Shown: positions 46,708 to 56,760, counted from the stretch's first letter. The stretch is DNA of 64,000 bases from Candidatus Fredericiella danica (GCA_016713335.1 JADJPH010000003.1:62001-126000), one strand, 5' to 3'. Notes: generated by a model from the sequence alone, not told the origin. Made by a program: numbers and translations.

Positions 46708-48552
46708 CTATTTGCGTGTGCTTGGTAAATAGAGGTGGTGCGACAATACAGACTCTGGCGGTCCCACGAGCAGCGATACAGTCACATCCACCGGCGCCAA
46801 CCCATCTGCGGCAGGCGCCTGAACCCGAACCGTCGCATAGTGGACGCCTGGCGCAAGCGAACCTGCAGCCGGAGTGACCACCAACGCGCCGGTGCTCTGT
46901 TTGAGCTCCAGCCAATCACACGCGGTCGTTGCCTTCCACTCGCCACTGCAGCTTGTACAATTGACGGTCACCTGCCCAGTGGTAGGTGGCCACCCAGTTG
47001 CGTCAACGGCGTCCGCATTTAGGACGATCGTGGTCGGCGTTACCTTGAGCGCAGGCGGAGGAAGGACGCGCGGTGGCCCACTCACACGGTGGATGTAGGG
47101 ATAGCCTTCGACTCCTTCGCTGAAAGAGCCGTCGGTGGTCGAAAATCGAACCTGCAAGCCTCGACTCCGGAAGTAGCGGTCGGGAACCACCCAGTGCAGC
47201 GTGTCGGTGATCGGCTGTGGCGCCGTATAGAAGGTGATGGCGTCCCAGGTGACGTCGCTGCTGCCGGTGACGCGCGTATTGATGATCAATTTTCCTTCAC
47301 CGGTGGCAGGCAACGTGAATGGCACTGCGAACTCTTGATAGCCGTTCGCAGTCGAAAAGTCCGACCCGCGCAATGACCGCTCCGCAAGCAAAAGCGCACC
47401 GTCTTTGATGTCGACATGAACAGCCTCAGTGGTCTGCGCATTGTCGGCGATTTTGAGCCGCAAGTAGGCAACGGCGGATAGCTCTTTGTAAAACTCCGAG
47501 GATTCTACGCCCAGTGTGGAGTTGCGCCCGCCCTTCAGTAAGAATGCGGCGCCACCCCAGGCGCTTGCGTCGTTGACGGGGTTGCCTTCACCGGCATGCA
47601 GGGCGCGGCTCGGATCGGTTTCGTCGGCGATCCAATCCAGGCTGAACCCGACCTGTGTGTAGCCGTTGGCCGGCAATGACTTCAGGCTGATGGCAGGTTC
47701 CACCCGGCTGGCAGACGCCGTGCTCAGTTCCTCGGCAGTGGGTGGCGGCCCCAGGTAGATCGTGTCGTGCGCAATCGCCGTGCGGCCGATACGGTCGCGC
47801 GTCTTCACGTATACCGAACGCCAACCAGTGCCTGGGTTGAGCGTCCAGCTCTTCTGCGGCGTGTAGGGTTCCCAACCGGCGCCAGAGAAATCAGGTTCAT
47901 TCGACACCATCATCTCGGTGGCGGCGCCAATCCCGGTGAACCCCGCGCGGAAACCGGGATCGTAAACGTAAAGCTCGACTTCCGGCTCGAGGGTGCTGAT
48001 GGCTTCATTCTCAATGATCACCGGGGCATAGGCTGGGTCAGCGCCGAGGTCCATCACAATGAAACCCGTGCCGTCACTCCGTAGATAGTAACCGATGCCG
48101 ATCTCGCGATAGTAGGCGTTTAGTACATTGTTGCGGTGGTATTCGCTGCGCATCCACGCGTCTACGGCCACGTCCGGCGCCAGATAGCCGCACACAATGT
48201 TCTCACCCCAGCCTGCCAGCCCAATATAACCGGATTCACGCATGCGCTGACCGGGGTTGCGCCCCTTGGAATCGATGTGATCACAAGTTTCTGCAGGGTC
48301 ACCTTCCACTGAATCTTGCGCAAACCACTGCGCCGCCAGTGACAATTCCCGGTTCCAGCGCAGCGGGGGCAAGCCCTGCTGCGCGCGTTCGAGATTTGCG
48401 AGGTAAACCACCTGCTGCTCAGCTTGCAGCAGAGCGGGCGATTGTGCTATTTCGGCAGTTGCTGCGCGGGGGAACAACAGGGCGGCGCCAAGCAGGCAAC
48501 ACACAAGCGCCAACCCAAGCCGGCGATGCAGAGGCCAAGGTACAGGCAACAT
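46708..48552 (-). CDS. Secreted CAP/SCP-domain protein with C-terminal YLP tail
   Basis: 614 residues from ATG 48552 (GGGAGAG upstream). Signal peptide ~8-34. Residues ~40-165 form a CAP domain: LNxERAQQGLPPLRWNRELSLAAQ (ANLERAQQG core), AGWGENIVCGY and EYHRNNVLNAYYREIGIGY with the conserved His. Middle region (~175-480) has beta-sandwich domains. Residues ~500-595 contain a BACON-like TTACDWLELKQSTG segment. It ends SHHLYLPSTRK. CAP proteins occur in secreted peptidoglycan- or lipid-related roles; no catalytic assignment is possible. The neighbouring tsaE is convergent, with a 2-base gap. Confidence 0.78.
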   Translation of the reverse strand: MLPVPWPLHRRLGLALVCCLLGAALLFPRAATAEIAQSPALLQAEQQVVYLANLERAQQGLPPLRWNRELSLAAQWFAQDSVEGDPAETCDHIDSKGRNPGQRMRESGYIGLAGWGENIVCGYLAPDVAVDAWMRSEYHRNNVLNAYYREIGIGYYLRSDGTGFIVMDLGADPAYAPVIIENEAISTLEPEVELYVYDPGFRAGFTGIGAATEMMVSNEPDFSGAGWEPYTPQKSWTLNPGTGWRSVYVKTRDRIGRTAIAHDTIYLGPPPTAEELSTASASRVEPAISLKSLPANGYTQVGFSLDWIADETDPSRALHAGEGNPVNDASAWGGAAFLLKGGRNSTLGVESSEFYKELSAVAYLRLKIADNAQTTEAVHVDIKDGALLLAERSLRGSDFSTANGYQEFAVPFTLPATGEGKLIINTRVTGSSDVTWDAITFYTAPQPITDTLHWVVPDRYFRSRGLQVRFSTTDGSFSEGVEGYPYIHRVSGPPRVLPPPALKVTPTTIVLNADAVDATGWPPTTGQVTVNCTSCSGEWKATTACDWLELKQSTGALVVTPAAGSLAPGVHYATVRVQAPAADGLAPVDVTVSLLVGPPESVLSHHLYLPSTRK

Positions 48553-48767
48553 AGAACAACTTCTCTCCCGTTCGGCGAGGCGCCGGTCAACCAGCTTACC
48601 GGCAAAGCAGTGATGCTGGGAGTCATGGCTCGATATAGCCAATACCGGATTATATCGCGTTTTTTGCGGGATCGCAGAAGTGCAATGCCATTTATCGGCA
48701 CTTATTCCCCACGCCAGGGCTACGGAATCGCTATCACTACCTGACGATTTACGAACGAAATCGGAGG

Positions 48768-50124
48768 CTAAATGAGGTCGTCGGGTTGATCGATGTCATG
48801 CAGCCATGCGGGGTCAGCCGGAATAGGTGTGACCAACGTTTGCTGGCTCTGCAACAGGGCGCGACCGCCAACGTCGCCGCGAATCCCAAGCAGTGTGGCA
48901 AAGCGCGAGCCATCGAAGATCGCTGGGGCGCCGCGCAACAGCCCGGCGACCTGTGGCGCGGCGATCGGTGCACCTTTGCGCCATGCCTGCAGCAGGCGCC
49001 GCAACAGGAGCGGCGTCAAATAAGGCTGGTCAACGGGCATAAAGAGCGCGGCTTCAACCGCGGGGCGCAAGGTTGCCAACCCCAGATGCATGCTGCTCGC
49101 CTGGCCCGATGCCCATTGAAGGTTATGCACCAATTGCACCCGTCGATCTTCGCGCAGTGGCGCCAACGCGGCGTTCACGAGTTCGGCGTGCGCCCCGGTG
49201 ACGACGATCACCTGATCGACGCCACTATCCAGCGCGGTCAGGACCGCACGCACAACCATCGGCTGACCGTCCACGATCTCCACCTGCTTTGGGCGTCCCA
49301 TGCGGGTCGCGGCGCCTGCTGCCAACAAGATTGCTGCCACCGGCGCCCAACGTTCGAGCACCGGCCGCTGGGTCAGCTCGCCGGCTGCGGCGATGAGGGC
49401 AAGTTCGCCCTGACCGGCGATAGTGCGGGCCGTCAGGCGGCCGAGCGTGAGCCGGGTGGGATCATCGGCCTTGTTGAGCAGCACGGCCAGGCGCGCTGCC
49501 GCCGGCCGTGCCTTAGCGCCGCCTGCGGCGTGCAGCATCAGCCGCGCCGCCATCGCCGGCGTGAGGCGCACAAGTTCGTCTTCAGGCAAGCCCAGCACCT
49601 GGCGCACCTGTTCTGGTCTGTGGACCCACCGGTCCGAGATCTCGGCCTCCAGGGCATCAAGGCCCATGACCGGCATCAACACAGTTGTCGCCGCAGGCAC
49701 CACGGGTTCGTGCTCACCAGGCGCCTTGACCGGGCGCATCTTGCTGCCGTCCGCCTCAATGGAGAGGACGCCGATCTCAAAATCTGCACAGCGCCGCACC
49801 AGGGTATCCAGTGCCGCAAGGCTGATTCCTGCCCGGCGGTCACTGACAACAGGACCGGTTAACAGGCACCAACCTTGCGCATTCAGCGCAAACTCCAGCG
49901 CCGACAACGGCAATTCATCACCGGTGACTTCGACGGTTGCCGGCGCCCAGGCCGTCTGAAATGCTGCAATGCGCGCGGTGTGGGTGACAATGGCGCGATG
50001 CCCGGTTGCAGCGGCATCGCGCAAGTCGAAAAACGGCGCTGCTCTTGCCGCCACCACCTACCACCGCAACGACATCGGGGTGCGAGGGCGTGAGTTTTAG
50101 CCTCAGGGCATGATGGAGAAGCAT
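48768..50124 (-). CDS. YqeC-MocA/MobA fusion, one frameshift
   Basis: About 451 residues after removing one base near 50025. Residues 1-215 match YqeC (selenium cofactor biosynthesis protein): VVAVVGGGGKSSAVFRLA P-loop-like start, VTHTARIAAFQ, IEADGSKMRPVKAP and VRLTPAMAARLML. Residues ~260-450 are a molybdopterin nucleotidyltransferase of the MocA type: VAAILLAAGAATRMGRPKQ, VTGAHAELVNAAL, MPVDQPYLTP and GDVGGRALL. In other bacteria the two are separate neighbouring genes linked to selenium-dependent molybdenum hydroxylases. Fusion suggests they act on the same cofactor. No hydroxylase genes are in the window. Confidence 0.77.
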
Positions 50125-50220
50125 GGTGCAGCGACCTCGGTGTTACGCTGTTTTAGAGTGGTCATGCGATACTCCATCTGCTTCGAAGCGCATGCTTGAG
50201 ACAATTGGAAGGAATGGACC

Positions 50221-50628
50221 ATGGCGAATCCAGGATTGATCATGAAGCTTAAAACGGAGCCCGAGGCGCTAGCCAAACAGCGACAGATGCGCGCCGCACG
50301 GGCCAACGGCGCAAAGGTGTTGTTAGGCATCCTGATCGGCGGCATGATTGTGATCTTTGGCGCCAGCTACTGGGCAAGCAGGACGGCGTCCGGGCAAACA
50401 GGGCTGGCAATCTTCCTGCTCTTTGCGGCTGCCCTGTTCGCCTCGGTCTTTTTCCTCAACAACTGGTGGCAATGGCGGGTGCTCCAATTTTTCGACGTGC
50501 ATTGTCCCCATTGTGACCAGCCATTGGCCGTGGAGACACACTGGACCCGCCGCCCATCCTATGATTGCCCGCACTGCGCAAAGCCGGCGCTGGCCACTGC
50601 GCGAGAACTTGCCGAATGCGGATCATAG
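50221..50628 (+). CDS. Small membrane protein with zinc ribbon
   Basis: 135 residues. Two adjacent membrane segments (~38-55 and ~62-82; GILIGGMIVIFGASYW and AIFLLFAAALFASVFFL) and then a C-terminal zinc ribbon HCPHCDQPL / DCPHCAKPAL (~98-125). N-terminus is basic. No enzyme motif. Good ribosome site GGAAGGA before ATG. Function unknown; divergent from the YqeC-MocA gene. Confidence 0.65.
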   Translation: MANPGLIMKLKTEPEALAKQRQMRAARANGAKVLLGILIGGMIVIFGASYWASRTASGQTGLAIFLLFAAALFASVFFLNNWWQWRVLQFFDVHCPHCDQPLAVETHWTRRPSYDCPHCAKPALATARELAECGS

Positions 50629-50640
50629 CCTAATACCGCC

Positions 50641-50676
50641 TTTTCTTTCCTTGGCGGCTTTGCGTCTTGGCGGGAG
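50641..50676. repeat. GCGTCTTGGCGGGAG-type repeat copy
   Basis: CCTTGGCGGCTTTGCGTCTTGGCGGGAG is a close relative of the right arm of the repeat at 24516-24623. It starts 12 bases after the stop of the zinc-ribbon gene. The remaining 180 bases before the next gene are A/T-richer and probably hold its promoter, but no clear boxes are seen. Confidence 0.55.
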
Positions 50677-50856
50677 TCTCTGTTTCTTAGCATGATTCGG
50701 AGAGATTCTACTCGCATCCCGCGTTTTGGCGAAGTAGGCTGCACGCTTTCGCGGTGGTTGCGCGAAACGCTGTTACCGTTTACTATTCTGCTTTGGTAGT
50801 GTCCCCAGTATACCCAAAAACTTCATTCAAATTTCTCACCTAAGGGAGGAAAGACC

Positions 50857-52668
50857 GTGAGACACGCAGGATTTGTCAACCGGCCGCAGCGAGCCTGGAT
50901 CTTTGCACTGGTTTTGCTGCTCGCCCTGTTTGTGCAAGCATGCGCCGCGCCGGCCGCACCCGCGACGGAAGGCGAACAACCGGCAGCAGAGCCGGCCGCG
51001 GCTGGCGCCCCCATCGTGCATTCACTGGGCCGAGAACTGCCCGCGGACGCCGCACCCCCCGAGCAGCAGGTGCTCGTCTACCCCTACAGTGGTTGGGCCA
51101 ATTTCACCACGATCGACCTTTTCCAGGCCGTCTATCAGCGTGCGGATGCCATCACCGACATCCTGTCCGATTCGCTCGTGCGGCTGGACAAGGACTTCAA
51201 GGTCCATCCAGGCGCCGCCACCGAATGGTCAGTGGACGACAGTGGATTGGTCTGGACCTTCAAACTTGATCCGAACCTGATGTGGAATGACGGCACGCCA
51301 GTCACCGCCGCCGACTACGTCGCCACCTTCCAGTACGGCGCCGACCCGGCTCATGCCTGGGACTTTGCCTGGTACTATCAGGGTGTCATCAAGAATTGGG
51401 CCCAGGCTGTAGCCGGTGAAGTGCCGCTCGACCAATTGGGCGTCGTCGCACTCGACGACCACACACTGCAGTTCACTACCGAAGCGCCCGCACCGTATCT
51501 GCCGTCGATGCTTACCTATTCTGCGCCATTGCAGAAGAAAGCCCTGGCGGAACACGGCGGCTTCTACAACTCCGATCCTGCCACTTCCGTTTCGTCCGGC
51601 CCCTACAAGCTGACCGAATGGACGAGGGATGTGCGGCTGGTTTACGGATCAACAAGGACTACAAGGGCACCAACGTTCCCCTACCTCGAAAAGTTGATTG
51701 TTATGCCGACGAGCCAGGGCACGCAGGTGGCCGGCTATCAGAACAACGAATATGACTTCGTTTGGGGGAACCAGGGCATGTTGTCCCCCGCAGACCTGGA
51801 ATTCATCCAGAGCGATCCGGAGCTTTCGGCGGAGTATCACACGAACCCCGGCGACTTCCGCACCTATTACTTCTTTTTCGACGACACCAAGCCGCCCTTT
51901 GATAATCTCAAGGTGCGCCAGGCGTTTGCGTCTGCTTTGGATCGCGAAGGCATCGCCGAGAGCATTCTAAGAATATCGGGCATCCCGGCCTACTCCTATC
52001 TGATGCCCGGCTTCCCCGCTTCGAACTCAGAGGCGTTCAAGAGCACCTACGCCTTCGACATCGAGGCCGCCAAGCAACTGCTGGCCGAAGCCGGCTATCC
52101 CAACGGCGAGGGCTTCCCGAAGCTGACCCTGTCCTTGCGCGATGAACCTGCCCTGCCGCAGGCGGTGGCGCAGGCCTACGCTGCAACCATCAAGGATGAG
52201 CTTGGCATCGACATCGAGGTCACCAACATGGAGCGCAAGACCTTCATGGACCAACTGCAGGCTGACCCGACCGAAATCCAGTTTGGTTTGATCTCCTACG
52301 GGATGGACTTCCTCGACCCGAGCAACATGCTGGGCGTCTTCAAGTCTGGCGGCCGCCATGTGTGGAGCAACCCTGAGTTCGACACGCTCTTCGATGATGC
52401 CTCCGCCATGACCGGCGACGATGCCAAGCGCACCCAGATGTTTATGGATGCGGAGAAGGTCCTGGTCGATGATGTCGGCGGCGTCTTCGCCTGGCATGTG
52501 ACGCCCGGCGACCTGATCAAGCCCTATCTCAAGGGACCGGCACTTGAGCCCGATTCCAGCGGTTTCGCCGGTTGGCACTGGCCTTACTTCTCCAGCTTCA
52601 GCGACCTGCTGCAGGGCGTCTACATCTCGAATGATGTGACCAACTACCGCCCTGAGCCGCCACAGTAA
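50857..52668 (+). CDS. Peptide/oligosaccharide-type ABC binding lipoprotein (SBP_bac_5)
   Basis: 603 residues from GTG 50857 with AAGGGAGG upstream. Lipobox FVQAC (Cys ~28) and Ala/Pro/Glu-rich spacer. SBP family 5 markers: DSLVRLDKDFKVHPGAATEW, WTFKLDPNLMWNDGTPVTAADY, SSGPYKLTEWT, KPPFDNLKVRQAFASALDRE and LLAEAGYPNGEGFP. Cluster C proteins of this kind bind peptides, but sugar- and nickel-binding relatives exist. It leads the two permease genes, separated by a repeat-filled spacer. Confidence 0.87.
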   Translation: MRHAGFVNRPQRAWIFALVLLLALFVQACAAPAAPATEGEQPAAEPAAAGAPIVHSLGRELPADAAPPEQQVLVYPYSGWANFTTIDLFQAVYQRADAITDILSDSLVRLDKDFKVHPGAATEWSVDDSGLVWTFKLDPNLMWNDGTPVTAADYVATFQYGADPAHAWDFAWYYQGVIKNWAQAVAGEVPLDQLGVVALDDHTLQFTTEAPAPYLPSMLTYSAPLQKKALAEHGGFYNSDPATSVSSGPYKLTEWTRDVRLVYGSTRTTRAPTFPYLEKLIVMPTSQGTQVAGYQNNEYDFVWGNQGMLSPADLEFIQSDPELSAEYHTNPGDFRTYYFFFDDTKPPFDNLKVRQAFASALDREGIAESILRISGIPAYSYLMPGFPASNSEAFKSTYAFDIEAAKQLLAEAGYPNGEGFPKLTLSLRDEPALPQAVAQAYAATIKDELGIDIEVTNMERKTFMDQLQADPTEIQFGLISYGMDFLDPSNMLGVFKSGGRHVWSNPEFDTLFDDASAMTGDDAKRTQMFMDAEKVLVDDVGGVFAWHVTPGDLIKPYLKGPALEPDSSGFAGWHWPYFSSFSDLLQGVYISNDVTNYRPEPPQ

Positions 52669-52677
52669 ACTGTACTT

Positions 52678-52748
52678 CGTATCACGTATCTCGTAACCCG
52701 TATCTATGGCACTGTCTTCATGATACGCAATACGTGATACGTGATACG
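52678..52748. repeat. CGTATCACGTATC inverted repeat between binding protein and permease
   Basis: CGTATCACGTATC at 52678-52690 is exactly complementary to 52736-52748; both sides contain further variants (CTCGTAACCCGTATC, GATACGCAATACG, GATACGTAATACGG). Like the hairpin after aapJ, it lies inside an ABC operon right after the binding-protein gene and could lower permease expression. Confidence 0.72.
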
Positions 52749-52765
52749 TAATACGGAACACCTAC

Positions 52766-53697
52766 ATGGCTCGTTATCTTCTTGGCCGCCTGGTCGGTAT
52801 CGTCATCGTGTTTGTGGTCGTGAGCATGGTCGTCTTCCTGCTCATGCACTCCATTCCGGGCGGGCCGTTCGACGAAGACAAGATGCCACTGCCACCGGCA
52901 GCTAAAGCCAACTTTTTGCGCAAGTACGGGTTGGATAAACCACTCCCCGAGCAATACGTGCGCTACATGTGGGCGGCCGTGCACGGCGACTTTGGCATTC
53001 CGTTCCAGAGCCCGACCGAAACCGTCGGTGAATTGATCGCCCGCACCTGGCCCGTGAGCATCAAGTTGGGAACGGTAGCACTTGCCTTTGCCATTCCGCT
53101 CGGTTTGCTCTTGGGTACAGTGGCGGCCAAGAATCAGAACGGCCCCATCGATTATCTAGCGACGTCCGCGTCGACGATAGGTCTGGCGGTGCCCAACTTT
53201 GTCATTGCCGTCTGGCTCCTCCTGCTGCTGTCGGCGCAATTCAAATTACTCCCGACCGGTGGGTGGGGGCACTGGTACAACTACATCATGCCGGCCATTG
53301 CCTTGGGCGTTGCGCCCATGTCACTCATTGCCCGCTACACGCGGACCAGTATCCTCGAAGTGTCACGCTCGGACTTTATCCGCACGGCGCGCTCGAAGGG
53401 TCTGGGTGAGTCGACGATCGTGTCGCGGCACATCATGCGCAACGCGCTGATCCGTTGATTACCGTGATTGGCCCGCAGATTCCCAACGTGCTCACTGGCA
53501 CGATTTTTGTTGAGAGCGTCTTTCGCGTGCCGGGGTTGGGTAAGTTCTTTGTGACCAGCATATTTCGGCGCGATTACCCCATGATCATGGCGACGCTGTT
53601 GCTGGTGGCAGTCGTCTGGTCAATCGTCTACCTGCTGACGGACATCATTTACACCATGGTCGATCCACGGGTGCGGCTGGATGAGAAGCAACAATGA
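52766..53697 (+). CDS. DppB-type ABC permease, one frameshift
   Basis: About 310 residues after adding one C at 53453-53455, which changes ALIR-stop into ALIPLITVIG. N-terminus MARYLLGRLVGIVIVFVVVS, then HSIPGGPFDEDK, GTVAAKNQNGPIDYLA, YTRTSILEVSRSDFIRTARSKGL (EAA loop), and FVESVFRVPGLGKFFVTSIFRRDY with the final helix and DPRVRLDEK. A complete DppB/OppB architecture with six helices. Its stop overlaps the DppC start as ATGA. Confidence 0.83.
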
Positions 53698-54593
53698 GTA
53701 GCACCGCCCTTTCACAACCACAGCCGCAGGCAAAACCGGAGAAGCTCAAGCACCGCACCCTGATAGGCGATGCTGCCAGGCGCTTTTCGCGCAACAAGTT
53801 GGCGATGGTCGGTTTCTTCCTGGTCTGTGCGCTGATCTTTATTGCCATTTTCGCCAATTTCCTTGCCCCCTACCCGTATGATCAGATCAATCTAAAAGAG
53901 GCATTGCAGTTTCCGAGCCGCGAGCATTGGATGGGGACGGACGACGTTGGTCGTGATGTTTACTCCCGGATCATCTACGGGTCGCGCATCTCCCTGGGCG
54001 TCGGCTTAACCGTCCAGGTCATTGCCCTGACCATTGGCGTCCCCCTCGGCCTCGCCGCCGGCATGTTGGGCGGCCGGGTTGACTATGTCATCATGCGGAT
54101 TGTCGAGGTGATGACCTCGATCCCGGCGTTGATGGTCGCGTTGCTGTTGATCTCGATCTTTGGCAGCAGTCTGGGCAACGTCATCCTCGCCATCGGGCTT
54201 GTCGCCTGGATCGATGCTTGCCGGCTTTTGCGCGCCCAGTTGTTCTCCTTGCGCGAACGCGACTTCGTCCTCGCGGCGCGCACCGTGGGCGCCACCAAAC
54301 TCCGCATCGCCTTTCGGCACCTGCTGCCCAATGCAATTGCACCGCTCATTATCGCCGTCAGCATTGGCATCCCGGCCGCCATCTTTGCCGAGGCAGGGCT
54401 TTCCTTCCTGGGTCTTGGCGTCAACGATCCGATCCCCAGTTGGGGCAAAATGGTGGGCAACTCGCTCCCCTACATACGCGTCTACTACTATCTGGGTGTC
54501 TTTCCAACCCTGGCGATTGCCATCACCATGGTCGGCTTCACCTTCATGGGCGACGGCCTCCGCGACGCATTTGACACCTCCATGAACCGTTAA
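53694..54593 (+). CDS. DppC-type ABC permease
   Basis: 299 residues. One N-terminal helix (~42-62), then APYPYDQINLKEALQFPS, HWMGTDDVGRDVYSRIIYG (family marker), and the EAA loop FVLAARTVGATKLRIAFRHLLPN. Ends GDGLRDAFDTSMNR. Pairs with DppB. No DppD/DppF ATPase genes follow; the next gene, 5 bases on, is a STAND-like ATPase regulator. The transporter must borrow ATPases encoded elsewhere. Confidence 0.88.
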   Translation: MSSTALSQPQPQAKPEKLKHRTLIGDAARRFSRNKLAMVGFFLVCALIFIAIFANFLAPYPYDQINLKEALQFPSREHWMGTDDVGRDVYSRIIYGSRISLGVGLTVQVIALTIGVPLGLAAGMLGGRVDYVIMRIVEVMTSIPALMVALLLISIFGSSLGNVILAIGLVAWIDACRLLRAQLFSLRERDFVLAARTVGATKLRIAFRHLLPNAIAPLIIAVSIGIPAAIFAEAGLSFLGLGVNDPIPSWGKMVGNSLPYIRVYYYLGVFPTLAIAITMVGFTFMGDGLRDAFDTSMNR

Positions 54594-54598
54594 TTATC

Positions 54599-55975
54599 AT
54601 GCCCGAGACCCTTCGTCTGACCAACCGTGGCTATATGCGCCGCTACGACGTAGAAAACATCCTCCGCCGGCTCTATGCAATGCAATGCATTGAATTGATC
54701 GGCATGAGCAACGTCGGTAAGTCCGCGCTCCTGCAACTGCTGGCCGACACCGATGTGTGGATTCAGGAGTTGGGCGAGGCCGGCCGTAGTTTCCTTCCCG
54801 TCTACGTGGATTGCAACCGGATGTTGGGGTTAAGCGAGCAGGGCTTCTGTGAACTGGTGCTCCGTTGCCTCCAGGAAGCAAGCCCGGAACTTCGCGACCT
54901 TGCGGACCTGCAGACCGCGTATGACATGGTTGTCGATCCGGCGAGTGACTTCCAGGTGCCGCTGAGCTTTAGTCGTGGCCTCAATGCCGTCCTGCAGCAG
55001 AATCACCGCAAATACATCCTGCTATTCGACGAGTTCGAAGACCCCTACGTGCATATTGATGCACGGGTCTTCCTGAACCTACGCGCTGTGCAAGATCGCT
55101 ACAGCCAACAACTGGCCTTTGTCACTGCGACCGGTCGCCCATTGGTCGCCTTGCAGAGTGAGACCCGGCGCGGCGAATTTGCCGAACTCTTCAGCAACCG
55201 GAGCTGGTATCTCGCCCCGTTGACGCGTTCGGATACCGAACAACAGGTGCGCCGGTACATGAACGCGTTTGAAGCCAATTTCAACGCGACGGATCTGGAA
55301 TTCATCTATCAGTGGAGTGGCGGTCATCCCCGGATGGTGGAGGGCGTCTGCCAGGTGTTGCACGGCGCACTGGAAGAAGCGGGCAGCGATGTGAACGATG
55401 CACCGGATCGATGGCAGTTCCACCGCAACCTGGCGCCGCGCTTGCGGACCGATGCCTTTCTGGCAGACGAATGCCGCAAAATCTGGGATGAGTCGACGCC
55501 TGCCGAGCAGGCAGAATTGTTGAACCTGTTACTGACCGACTACAGCCCCGATCAAACGTTGCTGACCAACCTGATGCGGAGATATGTCGTCATCAAGGTG
55601 GAGGGCCGGCCTCGCGTCTTTAGCCGTTTGCTGGGAGACTTCATCCAGCAGCAGGCTGCGCCCGCACCCGCGGCGCCGGCAACGATTTGGGTCGATACGG
55701 CGAGTGGTTCAGTCACCGTCCACGGCAAGCCGATTGAGAGCCTGACGGCGCTCGAATACAAGTTGATGCTGCTGTTCTTCCAGAACCGTGATCGGCTGAT
55801 CGACAAGTATCAAATCGTGACTTCGGTGTGGGGTGAGAGCTATATCGATGAAGTGGATGACGCCCGCATCGAAAAACTGATCAGCCGGCTGCGCCAGAAA
55901 ATCGAACCGGACCCTGCCAATCCGCACTTCCTGATGACAGTGCGCGGCCGTGGTTATCGGTTGGTCGTTTCATAG
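54599..55975 (+). CDS. STAND-like ATPase fused to OmpR-type winged helix
   Basis: 458 residues. Walker A GMSNVGKSALLQLL (~36-49); Walker B-like YILLFDEFEDPY (~140); arginine-containing sensor region FVTATGRPL; helical part with WSGGHPRMVEGVCQVL (~235), typical of nSTAND/AAA_14-16 regulators. Residues ~365-458 are an OmpR/PhoB C-terminal DNA-binding domain: LTALEYKLMLLFFQNRDRLIDK, VDDARIEKLISRLRQKIEP and FLMTVRGRGYRL. No receiver domain is present. Probably an ATP-dependent sensor-regulator. Position 5 bases after dppC without its own ribosome site suggests co-expression with the transporter. Confidence 0.78.
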   Translation: MPETLRLTNRGYMRRYDVENILRRLYAMQCIELIGMSNVGKSALLQLLADTDVWIQELGEAGRSFLPVYVDCNRMLGLSEQGFCELVLRCLQEASPELRDLADLQTAYDMVVDPASDFQVPLSFSRGLNAVLQQNHRKYILLFDEFEDPYVHIDARVFLNLRAVQDRYSQQLAFVTATGRPLVALQSETRRGEFAELFSNRSWYLAPLTRSDTEQQVRRYMNAFEANFNATDLEFIYQWSGGHPRMVEGVCQVLHGALEEAGSDVNDAPDRWQFHRNLAPRLRTDAFLADECRKIWDESTPAEQAELLNLLLTDYSPDQTLLTNLMRRYVVIKVEGRPRVFSRLLGDFIQQQAAPAPAAPATIWVDTASGSVTVHGKPIESLTALEYKLMLLFFQNRDRLIDKYQIVTSVWGESYIDEVDDARIEKLISRLRQKIEPDPANPHFLMTVRGRGYRLVVS

Positions 55976-56081
55976 TGCGCTGCTTCACAATCCAATTTTG
56001 TGGCGGCTTCCGGTTCCGCTATACTTGCTTTAGAAATTATGGACCTCGTGTCCTTCCACCGTACGCGCAAGGAGAACTCCT

Positions 56082-56642
56082 ATGACGGATATCGCCGATA
56101 CCATCACCGCTCCCGGCGACGCCATTGCACCCGATGAGGATGTAGTTGTCTTTGGCGGCGAGCATCGCAATATGGCGATGGGAGTTGCCATGTTGGGGGC
56201 TGGTGTGGCCGCATTCATTGCCACCTACACATCCACCTTCTTCGCCCAGGCCATCGCCTGGACCTTCATTATCTGGGGGTTGTTCTTCTTGTGGGGTGAC
56301 CTGCTGCTGACCACTCGGCGTTTTGAAGTTCGTCCGGACACCTTCACGGTCGATATTCCCTTCCGGCTGTGGGGACGCAGAAAAGTCTGGGCATGGAAAG
56401 ATGTCAATCGCCTTGATATCTTGATCGAACGCCGCGATAGCCGCCCGGATGATGCCCAAATCCGGATTCACCATGTCTATCCTGGCTCAATCAGGCTGGA
56501 TCGGGAAGATCGCAGCTTTGAGCCTGAGCTCGTGCGCCTGATCATTGATCGGGCGAAGCTCAAGCCAGAAGCCACCAGCGGCGGCGTCGACCTCTACAGC
56601 TTGCCATTAAACCAGGAGATTTCCTTCACCTGGAAGAAGTAG
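56082..56642 (+). CDS. Membrane protein with PH-like C-terminal domain
   Basis: 186 residues. Two close hydrophobic segments (~35-52 and ~57-78; MGVAMLGAGVAAFIATY and AIAWTFIIWGLFFLWGDL). After these a beta-rich part (TTRRFEVRPDTFTVDIPFR, WAWKDVNRLDILIERRD) resembles bacterial PH/bPH2 domains. C-terminus is charged and ends SFTWKK. Ribosome site AGGAGA before ATG. No known family recognised with confidence. A strong terminator hairpin follows. Confidence 0.6.
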   Translation: MTDIADTITAPGDAIAPDEDVVVFGGEHRNMAMGVAMLGAGVAAFIATYTSTFFAQAIAWTFIIWGLFFLWGDLLLTTRRFEVRPDTFTVDIPFRLWGRRKVWAWKDVNRLDILIERRDSRPDDAQIRIHHVYPGSIRLDREDRSFEPELVRLIIDRAKLKPEATSGGVDLYSLPLNQEISFTWKK

Positions 56643-56667
56643 GGTTCCGCCCGTTTGCTGCAAAAAT

Positions 56668-56699
56668 CAGACGCCGGTCGCAACTGCGACCGGCGTCTG
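56668..56699. terminator. 15-bp hairpin terminator between convergent genes
   Basis: CAGACGCCGGTCGCA at 56668-56682 pairs perfectly with 56685-56699 around a 2-base loop (tight, probably opening to 4-6). AAAAAT precedes and TTGATCTAT follows, so it can terminate both the membrane-protein gene on the plus strand and the FBPase gene on the minus strand. Confidence 0.82.
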
Positions 56700-56760
56700 T
56701 TGATCTATCTTGCGTTGCGAAATGGCAGCACCGGCGGCCATTTCGTGGAAAGTGCTTGCC

